From: Rossellomorea vietnamensis
Lineage (GTDB): Bacteria > Bacillota > Bacilli > Bacillales > Bacillaceae_B
Direction of reading: 5' to 3'
NCBI RefSeq assembly: GCF_025398035.1
Contig: NZ_CP104558.1
Location: forward strand, 372,001-436,000
Length of the DNA stretch: 64,000 nt
Each line of letters begins with the position of its first letter. The stretch's first letter is position 1. The notes below the pieces were generated by a model that saw only the letters and a list, made by a program, of their open reading frames with translations, was not told where the DNA came from and searched no databases. Below, piece after piece: positions 1-8,320 of this stretch. Both the position numbers and the translations under genes were made by a program.

Positions 1-41
1 TTACCAAGATGAATCACAATCAGAAAGGTTACATGATCATT

Positions 42-1337
42 CTATCGTTTCAAGATGCTCTTGAAATGTGAGAATGTATCGAAACTTGCTTTTCCATGAT
101 AAGCACCCATTCCGCTGGCGCCAACCCCACCGAAAGGAAGATAGTGAGATGTCATGTGGTTGATTGTATCATTGATCGCGCCGCCTCCAAATGAGATATT
201 CGCCAATATTTCATCCTGAAGGGATTCATTTTCAGAGAAAAGATAAAGTGCCAACGGCTTCGGACGTTTCACAATTTGATCAATTACTTCAGAAGTGTCT
301 TCATATTCAATGATCGGAAGGATCGGTCCGAAAATTTCATCCTGCATGATCGGGTCTTCCCATGAAATCGAATCAAGAATTGTCGGTTCAATGACGAGAT
401 TATCACGGTCTGAATCCCCACCGGTAACAATGCTCCCGTTGTCCAGAAAGCTTTTCAGGCGATCAAAATGCCTTGTACTAACAATGTGGCCAAAGTCTTG
501 GTTATGAATGATATCGTCCCCGTAACTGGCATGGATGGCTCCTTTCAGTTTTTCCAACAGCTCGTTCTTTACGTCGCGGTGGACGAGAACATAATCCGGT
601 GCGACACATGTTTGACCCGCATTAGCAAATTTCCCTCTTGCAATTCGTGTCGCGGCTTCATCAATATCCGCATCCGAATGTACAATCGTCGGACTTTTAC
701 CACCAAGTTCCAGTGTGACGGGTGTTAAATGCTTGGCTGCAGCTTCTGCCACGATTTTCCCGACACCAGTGCTTCCTGTGAAGAAAATGTAATCGAAATT
801 TTCCTGGAGCAATGCAGTGCTTGTTTCGACTTCTCCTTCGACGACATGGAGATACTCTTCCTGGAAGTGGTCATTGATCATGCCTGCAAGCAGTCTTGAA
901 GTGTTCGGGGTCAATTCCGATGGTTTCAGGACAGCGGTATTGCCGGCAGCGATTGCTCCAACCAGGGGTGCCACGGCAAGTTGGAATGGATAGTTCCATG
1001 GAGCGATGACAAGGATCGATCCATAAGGCTCTGGATAAATGAAGCTCTTTGCCCCTCGATGTGTATCAGGTGTTTGAACTTCCTCAGCTGATGCCCATCC
1101 AGTAAGATTCTTTAAGGTAAAGTCAATCTCACCAAGGACAAGGCCGATTTCTGCCCGCTTAGCCTCTATTTCGGGTTTATTCAAATCTTTCTTTACAGCA
1201 TTTATGATGTCGTGTTCATGCGTTTGGATAAGATCCTTTAACTTAGTCAAAGCTTCTATCCTGAAGTTGGTATCCTTTGTAATACCAGTACGAAAGAATG
1301 TTTGCTGTTTATTGATAAGTTCTTGGTAGTTTTCCAT
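42..1337 (-). CDS. Aldehyde dehydrogenase (YwdH-like, class 3)
   Basis: NAD(P)-dependent oxidation of aldehydes to carboxylic acids, probably in the cytoplasm. The 431-residue protein has the whole ALDH fold: the cofactor loop FTGSTGVG (about 186-193), the general-base Glu210 in LELGGKSP and the catalytic Cys244 in GQTCVAPD. The short C-terminus and lack of the long N-terminal arm resemble the class 3 / YwdH group (usually about 450 residues). The protein stands alone, with no obvious pathway partner beside it, so the physiological aldehyde cannot be stated. Family is certain; substrate is unknown. Confidence 0.93.
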   Translation of the reverse strand: MENYQELINKQQTFFRTGITKDTNFRIEALTKLKDLIQTHEHDIINAVKKDLNKPEIEAKRAEIGLVLGEIDFTLKNLTGWASAEEVQTPDTHRGAKSFIYPEPYGSILVIAPWNYPFQLAVAPLVGAIAAGNTAVLKPSELTPNTSRLLAGMINDHFQEEYLHVVEGEVETSTALLQENFDYIFFTGSTGVGKIVAEAAAKHLTPVTLELGGKSPTIVHSDADIDEAATRIARGKFANAGQTCVAPDYVLVHRDVKNELLEKLKGAIHASYGDDIIHNQDFGHIVSTRHFDRLKSFLDNGSIVTGGDSDRDNLVIEPTILDSISWEDPIMQDEIFGPILPIIEYEDTSEVIDQIVKRPKPLALYLFSENESLQDEILANISFGGGAINDTINHMTSHYLPFGGVGASGMGAYHGKASFDTFSHFKSILKR

Positions 1338-1564
1338 AGTAAAAACTCCTCTTCTCTTTGATGAATAGTAACACTTATGCTTTTCCCGTATTGTACCGCA
1401 GATACACGTGGGAACTATTTCTTGTGTTTCAATAAAATTGTGTGCAATTTATTGAGGTATCAATTATTTGCATGTGGAGAATGATAGTATAATCAAATCG
1501 GATATGCAAGATATATGATTCAGTACTCGAATGAGGGAGTATATTATGCAGGAATAAAATGAAA

Positions 1565-1597
1565 GGCCATTTCCACGAAAGATTCGCAGGAATGGCC
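1565..1597 (-). terminator. Possible terminator after the TelA-like gene
   Basis: An imperfect GGCCATT.CC / GG.AATGGCC inverted repeat lies just downstream of the TelA-like stop codon and is followed on the minus strand by a broken T-rich stretch. The weak U-tract makes it a moderate call. Confidence 0.45.
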
Positions 1598-1620
1598 AGT
1601 GCTTATATATATTATCGTGT

Positions 1621-2760
1621 TTACTTTCTGATTTCGATGAGTTTTTGTTTCAAATCATTTTCCATAGTGACCATTTCCTGTTCAGCCTGTTGTCGCTTTT
1701 GTCTGCCTTCCGCCTGGATGGCCAAGGTTTCTTCAATGGTGGAGATCAGGTTTTCCTGGGTTTTCTTGAGGGTGTCGATATCTATGATTCCCCGTTCGTT
1801 TTCTTTAGCGGTCTCGATGCTGTTTGTTTTGAGCATCTCGGAATTCTTTAATAGCAGCTCGTTAGTCGTGCGTGATACTTGCTTTTGAGCGGCTACAGCC
1901 TTCTGTTGATTCAGAAGGGTCAGGGCGATGGCGATTTGATTCTTCCAAAGAGGAATCGCTGTAAGGACAGAAGCCTGTATCTTTTCTGCCAATGCCTGAT
2001 TTGTATTTTGTATCAAACGGATTTGAGGGGCGGACTGAATCGTCATTTGTCTGCTCAGCTTCAGATCATGGATTCGTTTATCCAATCGATCAAGGAACTG
2101 CATGGTATCATTGACTTCCTGATAAATCAGCTCATCATCGGTTTCTTCTGCTTTCTTACGCAAAGAGGGCAGGAGGTTGTGCTGGATTTCTTCCCGTTTG
2201 ATTTCAGCAGCCGCAATATACATATTAAGGGCTTGAAAATAGTCTTTATTTTTTTCATATAATGTTTCCAATAATCGGTTATCATCGAGCAGGGTCTTTT
2301 TCGAATGCTCGAGTCTGACTGAAATCCGATCAATCTGAGATCCGATTTTTTGGTATTTAGAAAGCACCTCCTGTAAAGAGGATGAAACTTTCCGAAAGAG
2401 CTTTTTAAATACGCCTTTCTGTTTCGTATTAAGCTCATCGGGATTCATTTGCTCAAGCTTTTTCATTAAATCGCCTAACACGTCACCGATCGGTCCGATA
2501 TCCCGTTTTTGCACATGATCCAACATCGAATGTGAGAATGTCGACAGTTGGGTCTGGGCCGCTGTTCCATATTTTAGAATGGCTTCATAGTCCTTGTAGT
2601 CGATTTGTGCTGCTAATTGTTTGGCTTTTTCCTGCTGTTCTTTAGGCAATCGGTCAAGTAAAAGGGGAGACTTGGTTTGTTCGTTCACCGCAGGCATTTC
2701 TTCCCCGAACGGGTTTGAAAGCAATAAATCCAGTTCTGATTGTTCATTTCGTTGTTCCAT
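1621..2760 (-). CDS. TelA/YaaN toxic-anion-resistance family protein
   Basis: A soluble, highly helical, charged protein of 379 residues matching the TelA family (tellurite and other toxic anion resistance; B. subtilis YaaN). No transmembrane segment is seen; the C-terminal half is heptad-rich coiled coil. The upstream neighbour is an XpaC-like membrane protein, 14 nt away, the same xpaC-yaaN pairing found in B. subtilis, so the two probably form one transcription unit. Two in-frame ATGs sit together; the second is placed 7 nt from the GGAGG ribosome-binding site and is preferred. The biochemical role of the family is still unclear, and resistance is not shown here. Confidence 0.88.
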   Translation of the reverse strand: MEQRNEQSELDLLLSNPFGEEMPAVNEQTKSPLLLDRLPKEQQEKAKQLAAQIDYKDYEAILKYGTAAQTQLSTFSHSMLDHVQKRDIGPIGDVLGDLMKKLEQMNPDELNTKQKGVFKKLFRKVSSSLQEVLSKYQKIGSQIDRISVRLEHSKKTLLDDNRLLETLYEKNKDYFQALNMYIAAAEIKREEIQHNLLPSLRKKAEETDDELIYQEVNDTMQFLDRLDKRIHDLKLSRQMTIQSAPQIRLIQNTNQALAEKIQASVLTAIPLWKNQIAIALTLLNQQKAVAAQKQVSRTTNELLLKNSEMLKTNSIETAKENERGIIDIDTLKKTQENLISTIEETLAIQAEGRQKRQQAEQEMVTMENDLKQKLIEIRK

Positions 2761-2777
2761 CATAAAACCTCCGACAT

Positions 2778-3407
2778 TTATTTGAGATCTTTTTTGTGCG
2801 ATAAATGCTGATTGGCGAAATTCAGTTCAAATTGCAGGTGATCCATGTCATCTGCCAGGACTTTCTGTAAATCATTTTCCAAGGAACCTGTTAAATCGTC
2901 CAGTGTCGTACGGGTTTGCTGGAGAGACAGGAAGGTTTCTTTATTTTTACCAGGCTGGGAAGCCAGGAACGTATACTTCTCGGTAATTTCCACGACAGAA
3001 TCTAAATGGTAGAAGAAGAAGGACTCAGCTGAAAAAAATCTCTTGGGTTCTTTTCTTACAAGTTGATAAATTCTTCGGCTTAATCGGTTGATTTCAAGAA
3101 TTTGCTTAAAAGCTCCAAGCGATCTTACCCTTAACTGCTGACGTTGCAGCCGTTTTACCTTTTCTTTCGCTTCCTTTAAATTTCTGTTTATATATCGAAA
3201 CTCCTGTCCGGAAAGACCATTTTTATTCAACCACCATTTTTTTTGAAGAGCCTTAACGATCATGTAAAAGAGTACTCCGGTACCTACACCTGATAAGAGT
3301 GTAAGCGGGAATCCCATGTCAAAGAGGAGTAAGTAAGCGATAAAACTGCTGGTCCCCATACTGAAAGAAATGACCGTCCTTAATAAAAATTGCAGAAATG
3401 TGTTCAT
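2778..3407 (-). CDS. xpaC: XpaC-like membrane protein
   Basis: A 209-residue protein with two N-terminal membrane segments (roughly residues 8-28 and 32-52) and a long charged helical tail. Length and position directly upstream of a YaaN-like gene match XpaC, named for 5-bromo-4-chloroindolyl-phosphate hydrolysis. I see no phosphatase active-site motif, so the enzymatic label should be treated with caution. It probably forms a membrane-anchored complex with the TelA-like partner; that is inference from gene pairing. Confidence 0.8.
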   Translation of the reverse strand: MNTFLQFLLRTVISFSMGTSSFIAYLLLFDMGFPLTLLSGVGTGVLFYMIVKALQKKWWLNKNGLSGQEFRYINRNLKEAKEKVKRLQRQQLRVRSLGAFKQILEINRLSRRIYQLVRKEPKRFFSAESFFFYHLDSVVEITEKYTFLASQPGKNKETFLSLQQTRTTLDDLTGSLENDLQKVLADDMDHLQFELNFANQHLSHKKDLK

Positions 3408-3666
3408 TTCATCTACCCCTTAATAAAGATGCTTATCATACTTACGTTTCATCGTGGAAAAGGTTTCATATTCATACTCTCATTTTAGTGGAAACGGAGG
3501 GAAAATGGAAATAAAGTATCAATGATGGAAGAAAAATCGGGGAGATATGTAAGGAATTAGCATCATTCTTTCAATTTCTTAACATTTTTATATTGAATGA
3601 TTATAGGAAATCCATTTTTGGTAGAATGGGTAAGTGAGACCAATGACAAGACAGGTGTGTGGATAT

Positions 3667-4842
3667 ATGAAAAAGGTTATTGTGCTGATCTTACTTTGCT
3701 TCATTACCCCAAGTGTGTCAGCTCAACAAAGTGCAGTAAAAAAACCAGAACATATTTATAGTGATTCGGCTATTTTAATAGATTCTAAAACCGGGAGTAT
3801 CCTGTACTCTAAAAATGGTACGAAACGAATGAACCCTGCAAGTATTACAAAGATTGCCACAGCGATTTATGCGATTCAGCACAGCGATCTCGGTGACCAG
3901 GTGAAAATCAGTGAGAAGGCAAGCCGTACCGAGGGTTCCACTGTGTATTTAGCTCCCGGTGAAACAGTGAGTATGGAGCAGCTGCTTCAAGGGTTGATGG
4001 TGAACTCCGGGAATGATGCCGCCGTTGCCATCGCTGAACATACAGAAGGTTCTGTAAAAAAGTTTGTCGATCAATTGAATCTCTTTCTTAAGGAGGAAGT
4101 GGGGGTCAGTGATACTCATTTTGAAAATCCCCATGGACTTTATGGAAAAAATCATTATACAACCGCCTATGATATGGCTAAAATCACAAGCTACGCGTTA
4201 CAGAATGAACAATTTAGAGAGTTATTTGATATAGACTCCGTGGAGTGGAAGGCTGAAGGCTGGAATACAACCCTTTATAATCATCATAAGATGGTGAAGG
4301 GGGAAATCCCCTATCCTGAAGTGACGGGTGGTAAGAATGGGTTTATAGACGAATCCCGTCACACCTTGGTGACCTCAGCGAAAAATGACAAACTTTCCAT
4401 CGTGGTCGTCACGATGAAGGCACAGTCCAAAAAAGCCATTTATTCGGATACGAGGAAACTGCTTGACTATGGGTTGAATCAGTTTGAAAGGAATTATATC
4501 CCTAAGGAGACCGTCTTTCAATTGAACGGTACTTCTTATGATTTGAAAAAGGACATTCCATTTACCCAGCCTGTTAACGGGAAGATCATACAGAAGCTTG
4601 CCGCAAGTGGGAAGTTGACCCTTTATAACCAGGATCATGAAGAAATGTTGTCAACCAATTTGACACCGGTGGAGGGAACACCCGTAACGCACACCGAAGC
4701 AGTTGCTTCGAGTGAGCACAAGGGGCTGTTTTTCGGGAAGGAGTGGAGCGGTCAGCTTTTATTTTACCCGCTTATGATTTACCTGGCCCTTCTATTCATT
4801 GCAGGGGTATCCGTGTTTCGGCCAGGCTCTTTCACTAAGTAA
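3667..4842 (+). CDS. D-alanyl-D-alanine carboxypeptidase-like protein (DacF/PBP5 type)
   Basis: Serine-type peptidoglycan carboxypeptidase of the S11 family, exported and membrane-held. A signal peptide ends near VSA at residue 19, then come the SITK motif (Ser59 nucleophile, Lys62) and SGN (114-116). The third motif reads KNG (223-225), not the usual KTG/KSG. The C-terminus holds a hydrophobic helix (LLFYPLMIYLALLFIAGV) that may anchor it. GTG and ATG codons upstream are in frame, but the chosen ATG has an AGGTG site 9 nt before it and starts a typical signal peptide. It is a single gene, closed by a bidirectional terminator shared with yidC2. Activity is likely but the altered motif should be tested. 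Confidence 0.88.
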   Translation: MKKVIVLILLCFITPSVSAQQSAVKKPEHIYSDSAILIDSKTGSILYSKNGTKRMNPASITKIATAIYAIQHSDLGDQVKISEKASRTEGSTVYLAPGETVSMEQLLQGLMVNSGNDAAVAIAEHTEGSVKKFVDQLNLFLKEEVGVSDTHFENPHGLYGKNHYTTAYDMAKITSYALQNEQFRELFDIDSVEWKAEGWNTTLYNHHKMVKGEIPYPEVTGGKNGFIDESRHTLVTSAKNDKLSIVVVTMKAQSKKAIYSDTRKLLDYGLNQFERNYIPKETVFQLNGTSYDLKKDIPFTQPVNGKIIQKLAASGKLTLYNQDHEEMLSTNLTPVEGTPVTHTEAVASSEHKGLFFGKEWSGQLLFYPLMIYLALLFIAGVSVFRPGSFTK

Positions 4843-4855
4843 GAGTGGAATATAG

Positions 4856-4887
4856 AACAAAAGGGAGCCAGCAGGCTCCCTTTTGTT
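4856..4887. terminator. Bidirectional terminator between the dac-like gene and yidC2
   Basis: A 14-bp perfect inverted repeat (AACAAAAGGGAGCC) with a 4-nt loop separates two convergent genes and carries A/T tracts on both sides, so it can serve both strands. Confidence 0.9.
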
Positions 4888-5647
4888 ATTGACTTTCCTG
4901 TTTTTCTAATGCTGGCTGCTGATGGTAAAGGGTCTTGCCGATCAGGGTCTGCAAGATGAGGAATGCGCCTCCGACCGTCCAATACAATGGAAGGGCAGCC
5001 GGTGCGTTCAGTGAAAAGATGAAGATCATGACCGGGGACAGAAGCCCCATTATTTTCATCTGTGCCTGCTGCTCTGCAGGGATGTTCATCAAGGAAACGC
5101 GTGATTGGGCCAAGTACACAACCCCGGCAATGATCGCCATGATATGGTCCGGTTGTCCCAGGTTGAACCATAGGAAAGAGTGACTGGCAATCTCTGAAGA
5201 TGAACGGATCGCATAATAAAGTCCAATCAGGATGGGCGTTTGGATCAATAAAGGCAAACATCCCATATTGAGAGGATTTACACCGTTTTTTTGATAGAGC
5301 ATCATCAATTCCTGCTGAAGCTTCTTCTGCTCTTCTTTATCCTTCGTTTCTTTGATCTTCTTTTGGATCGCAGACATCTCGGGCTTTATCAACGCCATTT
5401 TCCCTTTCATATCCTGTTGATTCTTATACGTTTTAAGCATAAAAGGCAGAAGAATAAGACGAATAAGGAGGGTGATCACAATAATGGCCACGCCGAAATT
5501 CCCGCCAAGGAAGGTTCCTATTTCATGGATGAGAAATGAAAATGGATTGACAAGATAATCATGAAAGAATGCCCCTTCAGTGGTGGCAGACTGGCATCCG
5601 GTCAATGTTAATAAAAGTAAAACGAAAATGAATGAAATTTTTTTCAA
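4886..5647 (-). CDS. yidC2: Membrane protein insertase YidC2 (OxaA2/YqjG type)
   Basis: Inserts and folds proteins in the cytoplasmic membrane. The 253-residue precursor has a lipoprotein signal with lipobox LTGC (Cys18), then the five-helix YidC core including GCLPLLIQTPILIGLYYAIR-like signature segments and the polar basic cytoplasmic loop. It is not next to rnpA, so it is the inducible second paralogue, not SpoIIIJ. The start is TTG, 7 nt after a GGAGG site; that site is buried in a 13-bp hairpin formed with the last codons of the gene just upstream, a MifM-like arrest peptide. Expression is therefore probably induced when membrane insertion is impaired. Confidence 0.93.
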   Translation of the reverse strand: MKKISFIFVLLLLTLTGCQSATTEGAFFHDYLVNPFSFLIHEIGTFLGGNFGVAIIVITLLIRLILLPFMLKTYKNQQDMKGKMALIKPEMSAIQKKIKETKDKEEQKKLQQELMMLYQKNGVNPLNMGCLPLLIQTPILIGLYYAIRSSSEIASHSFLWFNLGQPDHIMAIIAGVVYLAQSRVSLMNIPAEQQAQMKIMGLLSPVMIFIFSLNAPAALPLYWTVGGAFLILQTLIGKTLYHQQPALEKQESQ

Positions 5648-5653
5648 TGTTTT

Positions 5654-5700
5654 TCCTCCTCTGTATATATGCTTTTCTTTTACATAAATACAGAAGAGGA
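5654..5700 (-). promoter_or_regulatory. Hairpin that hides the yidC2 ribosome-binding site
   Basis: In the minus-strand transcript, UCCUCUUCUGUAU (5700 to 5688) can pair with AUACAGAGGAGGA (5666 to 5654) over 13 bp with one G-U pair and a 21-nt loop. The 3' arm contains the GGAGG site of yidC2. The 5' arm consists of the Ser-Ser-Ser-Val codons that directly follow Asp-Glu-Glu in the upstream ORF. A ribosome stalled on Asp-Glu-Glu would cover the 5' arm and free the site, as described for mifM-yidC2 in B. subtilis. Confidence 0.85.
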
Positions 5701-5961
5701 TTCCTCATCATTATCAGTATGATAGAATTGAAACTTCATACAGGTTGTAAACCAGACCCTGACAGGTAAGGCTTCATTTTCCGCAACCTGTCTGACAATG
5801 AGGTTGTTTCCTTCCAGTTTTTTATCATAGTATTGTGTATAGAGATGGAATGGTGATGGACACCGATCCCAGATCAATGCCAGTATGAATAAAAATACGA
5901 TACTGACATGCAAAGGACTTAAGTAAAAATCCAATAAGTCTTGTACAATAATGTATGTCAA
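5680..5961 (-). CDS. mifM: MifM-like translation-arrest peptide controlling yidC2
   Basis: A 93-residue protein with one N-terminal membrane segment (about 15-32, ending in a Trp) followed by a hydrophilic tail ending NDEESSSVFM. B. subtilis MifM is 95 residues, also has one N-terminal membrane helix, lies immediately upstream of yidC2, and stalls the ribosome near a C-terminal NDEEDA-type acidic cluster. Size, topology, position and the acidic NDEE cluster all match, while the rest of the sequence is strongly diverged. TTG start with AAAGGAG 9 nt upstream. The stop lies 32 nt before the yidC2 start, and the last codons form one arm of the hairpin hiding the yidC2 site. The role is inferred from architecture; stalling itself is not demonstrable by reading. 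Confidence 0.8.
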   Translation of the reverse strand: MTYIIVQDLLDFYLSPLHVSIVFLFILALIWDRCPSPFHLYTQYYDKKLEGNNLIVRQVAENEALPVRVWFTTCMKFQFYHTDNDEESSSVFM

Positions 5962-6127
5962 TGGAGAAGACTCCTTTTACTATTCTAGTTGCATCCATAA
6001 TAGATGAAAGAACATTTTATCACATTTACAGTATACTGCGAAACCCGGATAGAATCCATGGTAATTGTTTATACGATTTTGTGAACGATTGGTTTCATTG
6101 AAAAAATGTATTTGAGAGCAAGTTAAA

Positions 6128-6160
6128 AGGTCTCTAAGTGACAAATCACTTTAGAGACCT
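6128..6160 (-). terminator. Terminator after the cupredoxin gene
   Basis: A 14-15-bp inverted repeat AGGTCTCTAA..TTAGAGACCT with a short loop lies about 20 nt beyond the stop codon, followed on the minus strand by TTTTAAC. Confidence 0.75.
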
Positions 6161-6180
6161 CTCATTTCAGTGATATTACG

Positions 6181-6636
6181 CTAATCGACAACGATATACG
6201 CAATCATCGGACCGTTATTCTCGATGGTTTCATGCATTTCACAAATAAGCCTGTACGTTCCTTCCTTTGAGAACGTTACATCTACAACGGTTTCTTTCCC
6301 TTTTTTTACAGTCCCTTTAATATCCGTGCCCTCGATGTAAAATGGGTGTTCCATGCCGTTCACTCCGTAAATGCGCAGTTCCACCTCTTTGCCTTTTTCC
6401 ACCACAATCGTCCCGGGGTCCCACCGATATGCTTCGATTTCCTTGCCGTCGGCAGTCTTCGATTTGAATTCTCCGGTTACAAGCTGAATGACTTGTTTTT
6501 CTCCCGTTTTCTCGGATAGCGACACTGTCGGGTATGAGTTTTTCGAAGATAGAGACCAAATCGTACCGACTGTAATCACCAGGATTGTCACCAGTATGGC
6601 AATGATGGAACCTTTCTTCAAAACAATGAAATTCAT
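6181..6636 (-). CDS. Membrane-anchored cupredoxin-domain protein
   Basis: A 151-residue protein with one N-terminal membrane anchor (about 9-28) and an extracytoplasmic cupredoxin domain. Likely type-1 copper ligands are visible: His97 in GMEHPF, Cys132 and His135 in CEMH, and Met144 in GPM. The binuclear CuA motif (two Cys) is absent, so it is not a cytochrome oxidase subunit II. The start at MNF has AGGAGG 8 nt upstream; a longer open frame exists but lacks a site. No respiratory or copper gene adjoins it, so it may be a copper carrier, electron shuttle or chaperone; which one is not decidable here. Confidence 0.82.
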   Translation of the reverse strand: MNFIVLKKGSIIAILVTILVITVGTIWSLSSKNSYPTVSLSEKTGEKQVIQLVTGEFKSKTADGKEIEAYRWDPGTIVVEKGKEVELRIYGVNGMEHPFYIEGTDIKGTVKKGKETVVDVTFSKEGTYRLICEMHETIENNGPMIAYIVVD

Positions 6637-6798
6637 ATGATTTCCCTCCTCGGTCAGAAAGCATAGTACTTTTCTATTAAACCTATGCTTGTACGGCAGG
6701 GAACTTGTCAATAATTTTATAGGAGGGATAAGTTAAATATTTTTCTTTCCTGTCCATTTTATGTACAATTTGGACATGGCAGCAAGGAGGGTGAAGCA

Positions 6799-7146
6799 TT
6801 GAATACTAGATGGAGAGTTATAACGACGAAAAGTGATGCAGAGCCATGGTGGTTCTTTGAAGGCTGGGAAAAGGATATCAGAAGCGATTGGACGTTTGAT
6901 AGCAGGGAAGAAGCCGTTGAAACCTTTCTAATGGAATTGAAACGATTCAGTGAACGTTATCCAAAGGCAAAGACGAAGAAATTTCACTCCATAGCCTTTT
7001 GGGATCCGGAAGAGGTGTATTTTTGTGAAGCCTGTGATGATGATCTGCAGGTCTATTATGGATTGGTCATCTTTGAGAACGATCAACCGATGGAGATCAT
7101 GGATGACTCGATCGTCACGGAAATCACCAGTAGAATGGAACAATAG
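6799..7146 (+). CDS. DUF1033 family protein
   Basis: A 115-residue cytoplasmic protein with the family hallmarks EPWWFFEGWE near the N-terminus, an AFWDPEE segment and a CEACDDDLQVYYGL segment. TTG start preceded by AGGAGG at 8 nt. The family is widespread in Bacillales and has no assigned function; the paired cysteines (CEAC) could bind metal but this is speculative. Monocistronic, ending at a bidirectional terminator. Confidence 0.85.
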   Translation: MNTRWRVITTKSDAEPWWFFEGWEKDIRSDWTFDSREEAVETFLMELKRFSERYPKAKTKKFHSIAFWDPEEVYFCEACDDDLQVYYGLVIFENDQPMEIMDDSIVTEITSRMEQ

Positions 7147-7173
7147 GTCTATCCGATATTGGATAGACCTTTT
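7146..7173. terminator. Terminator between the DUF1033 gene and gerAC
   Basis: A 9-bp perfect stem GGTCTATCC/GGATAGACC with a 6-nt loop and TTTT lies between convergent genes. Confidence 0.85.
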
Positions 7174-7180
7174 CCCGCTA

Positions 7181-8320
7181 TTAATCGATAACGCCTGTAC
7201 GGATGATTTTGCTATTCACTTTCACATCAAAGGTAGCCTCTTTATACAGTTTGTCCCACTGCTTCCTTGTCAAATCCTCGTGTCCTCTGACACTCCTGTA
7301 CTCCATTCCAAACCCAATCGGATCTGTTCCTTCCTCCTGCAGCATCAGGAGGGTATCCCTAATGTTTTCTTCAATATATTTCTCCACTTCCTCTTCAACC
7401 AAGTGCAGGGCATTTGGTTTAGACAGCTGCAATTCTTCGGTCATTTCGAGTATTCGTGACTCAAGATTCAATTCGACCTTGAAGGAAGCCCGCTCTTTTT
7501 TCTCTGTCTGGATCTTATGGGAAGATTTGATGCTGTCGATCATCATATATACTTTGTTGTTTTCGGGAGCTGCAGGAAGGCGTGATAGGTATGGCTTGAA
7601 CTTTTCCAGAGGTAATTCTACCTCTACACTCCCTGCGTTGTAGTTTTCCATTAACGAACGGATGAAGAAGATGCGGTCTTTATTAATTTCCTTAATGAAC
7701 CTATCTCTTGTGAATAATGCGAAGCCATCTACCCCGACTTTTCCATTTGCAGCCGTCAATAATGGTAGGATGGGGTCTTTACCGACGCTTCCGTAATCAG
7801 TGATGAATTCCTGCAAGGTTGGGGAAACAATCATCTCTGATTCTACGTTTTGCCTGACTAAATTGTAAAGATAGGTCCCCCTGTTCGAAGGTTTTTCCTC
7901 CGTCTGATACCTCAATACTTCTTCAGCCGTCGTATCGGCTATCGTTAAATACACCATATTCCCGATTGCGGAATCCCTTTCAAGCGTATCGACCAGGTGG
8001 GAAATCCCTCTGGCTGCCAGCTCCCGGCCATATACAACGATCCTCAACTGGCCGGACACAAGTTTATGATCAGACTCCAGATTCTGTGATAACCGGATGC
8101 CTTTACTCGTTTTAGACGTGGTGGAGAGGATTTTTTCAACATCCTCCATGGCAGGGTTGAATTGATAAAGTACAAGCGTCCCCGTGATTTTGTCATCTTC
8201 AGCCTGGTCATAGCCGACGGCTGTGATCAGACCGAGCTTTTCTAAATATTTCGTTTCCACACAGCTGCTTAAGAAAACAGAGGGGAGACAGACCAAAATA
8301 AGTAACAAGACTTTATTCAT
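7181..8320 (-). CDS. Germinant receptor lipoprotein, Ger(x)C family
   Basis: C subunit of a spore germinant receptor, anchored to the spore inner membrane by a lipid. The 379-residue precursor has a lipobox ending LSSC at residue 20 and the three-domain GerC sequence. Its ATG overlaps the gerAB stop as ATGA, so translation of the two is coupled. It is last in an A-B-C operon. The germinant sensed cannot be read from sequence. Confidence 0.93.
   Translation of the reverse strand: MNKVLLLILVCLPSVFLSSCVETKYLEKLGLITAVGYDQAEDDKITGTLVLYQFNPAMEDVEKILSTTSKTSKGIRLSQNLESDHKLVSGQLRIVVYGRELAARGISHLVDTLERDSAIGNMVYLTIADTTAEEVLRYQTEEKPSNRGTYLYNLVRQNVESEMIVSPTLQEFITDYGSVGKDPILPLLTAANGKVGVDGFALFTRDRFIKEINKDRIFFIRSLMENYNAGSVEVELPLEKFKPYLSRLPAAPENNKVYMMIDSIKSSHKIQTEKKERASFKVELNLESRILEMTEELQLSKPNALHLVEEEVEKYIEENIRDTLLMLQEEGTDPIGFGMEYRSVRGHEDLTRKQWDKLYKEATFDVKVNSKIIRTGVID

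Noticed and set aside
4779-5261. Long open frame antisense to the C-terminal half of yidC2
   Set aside because: It overlaps the conserved YidC core, has no site, and its product is Pro/Arg/His-rich noise.
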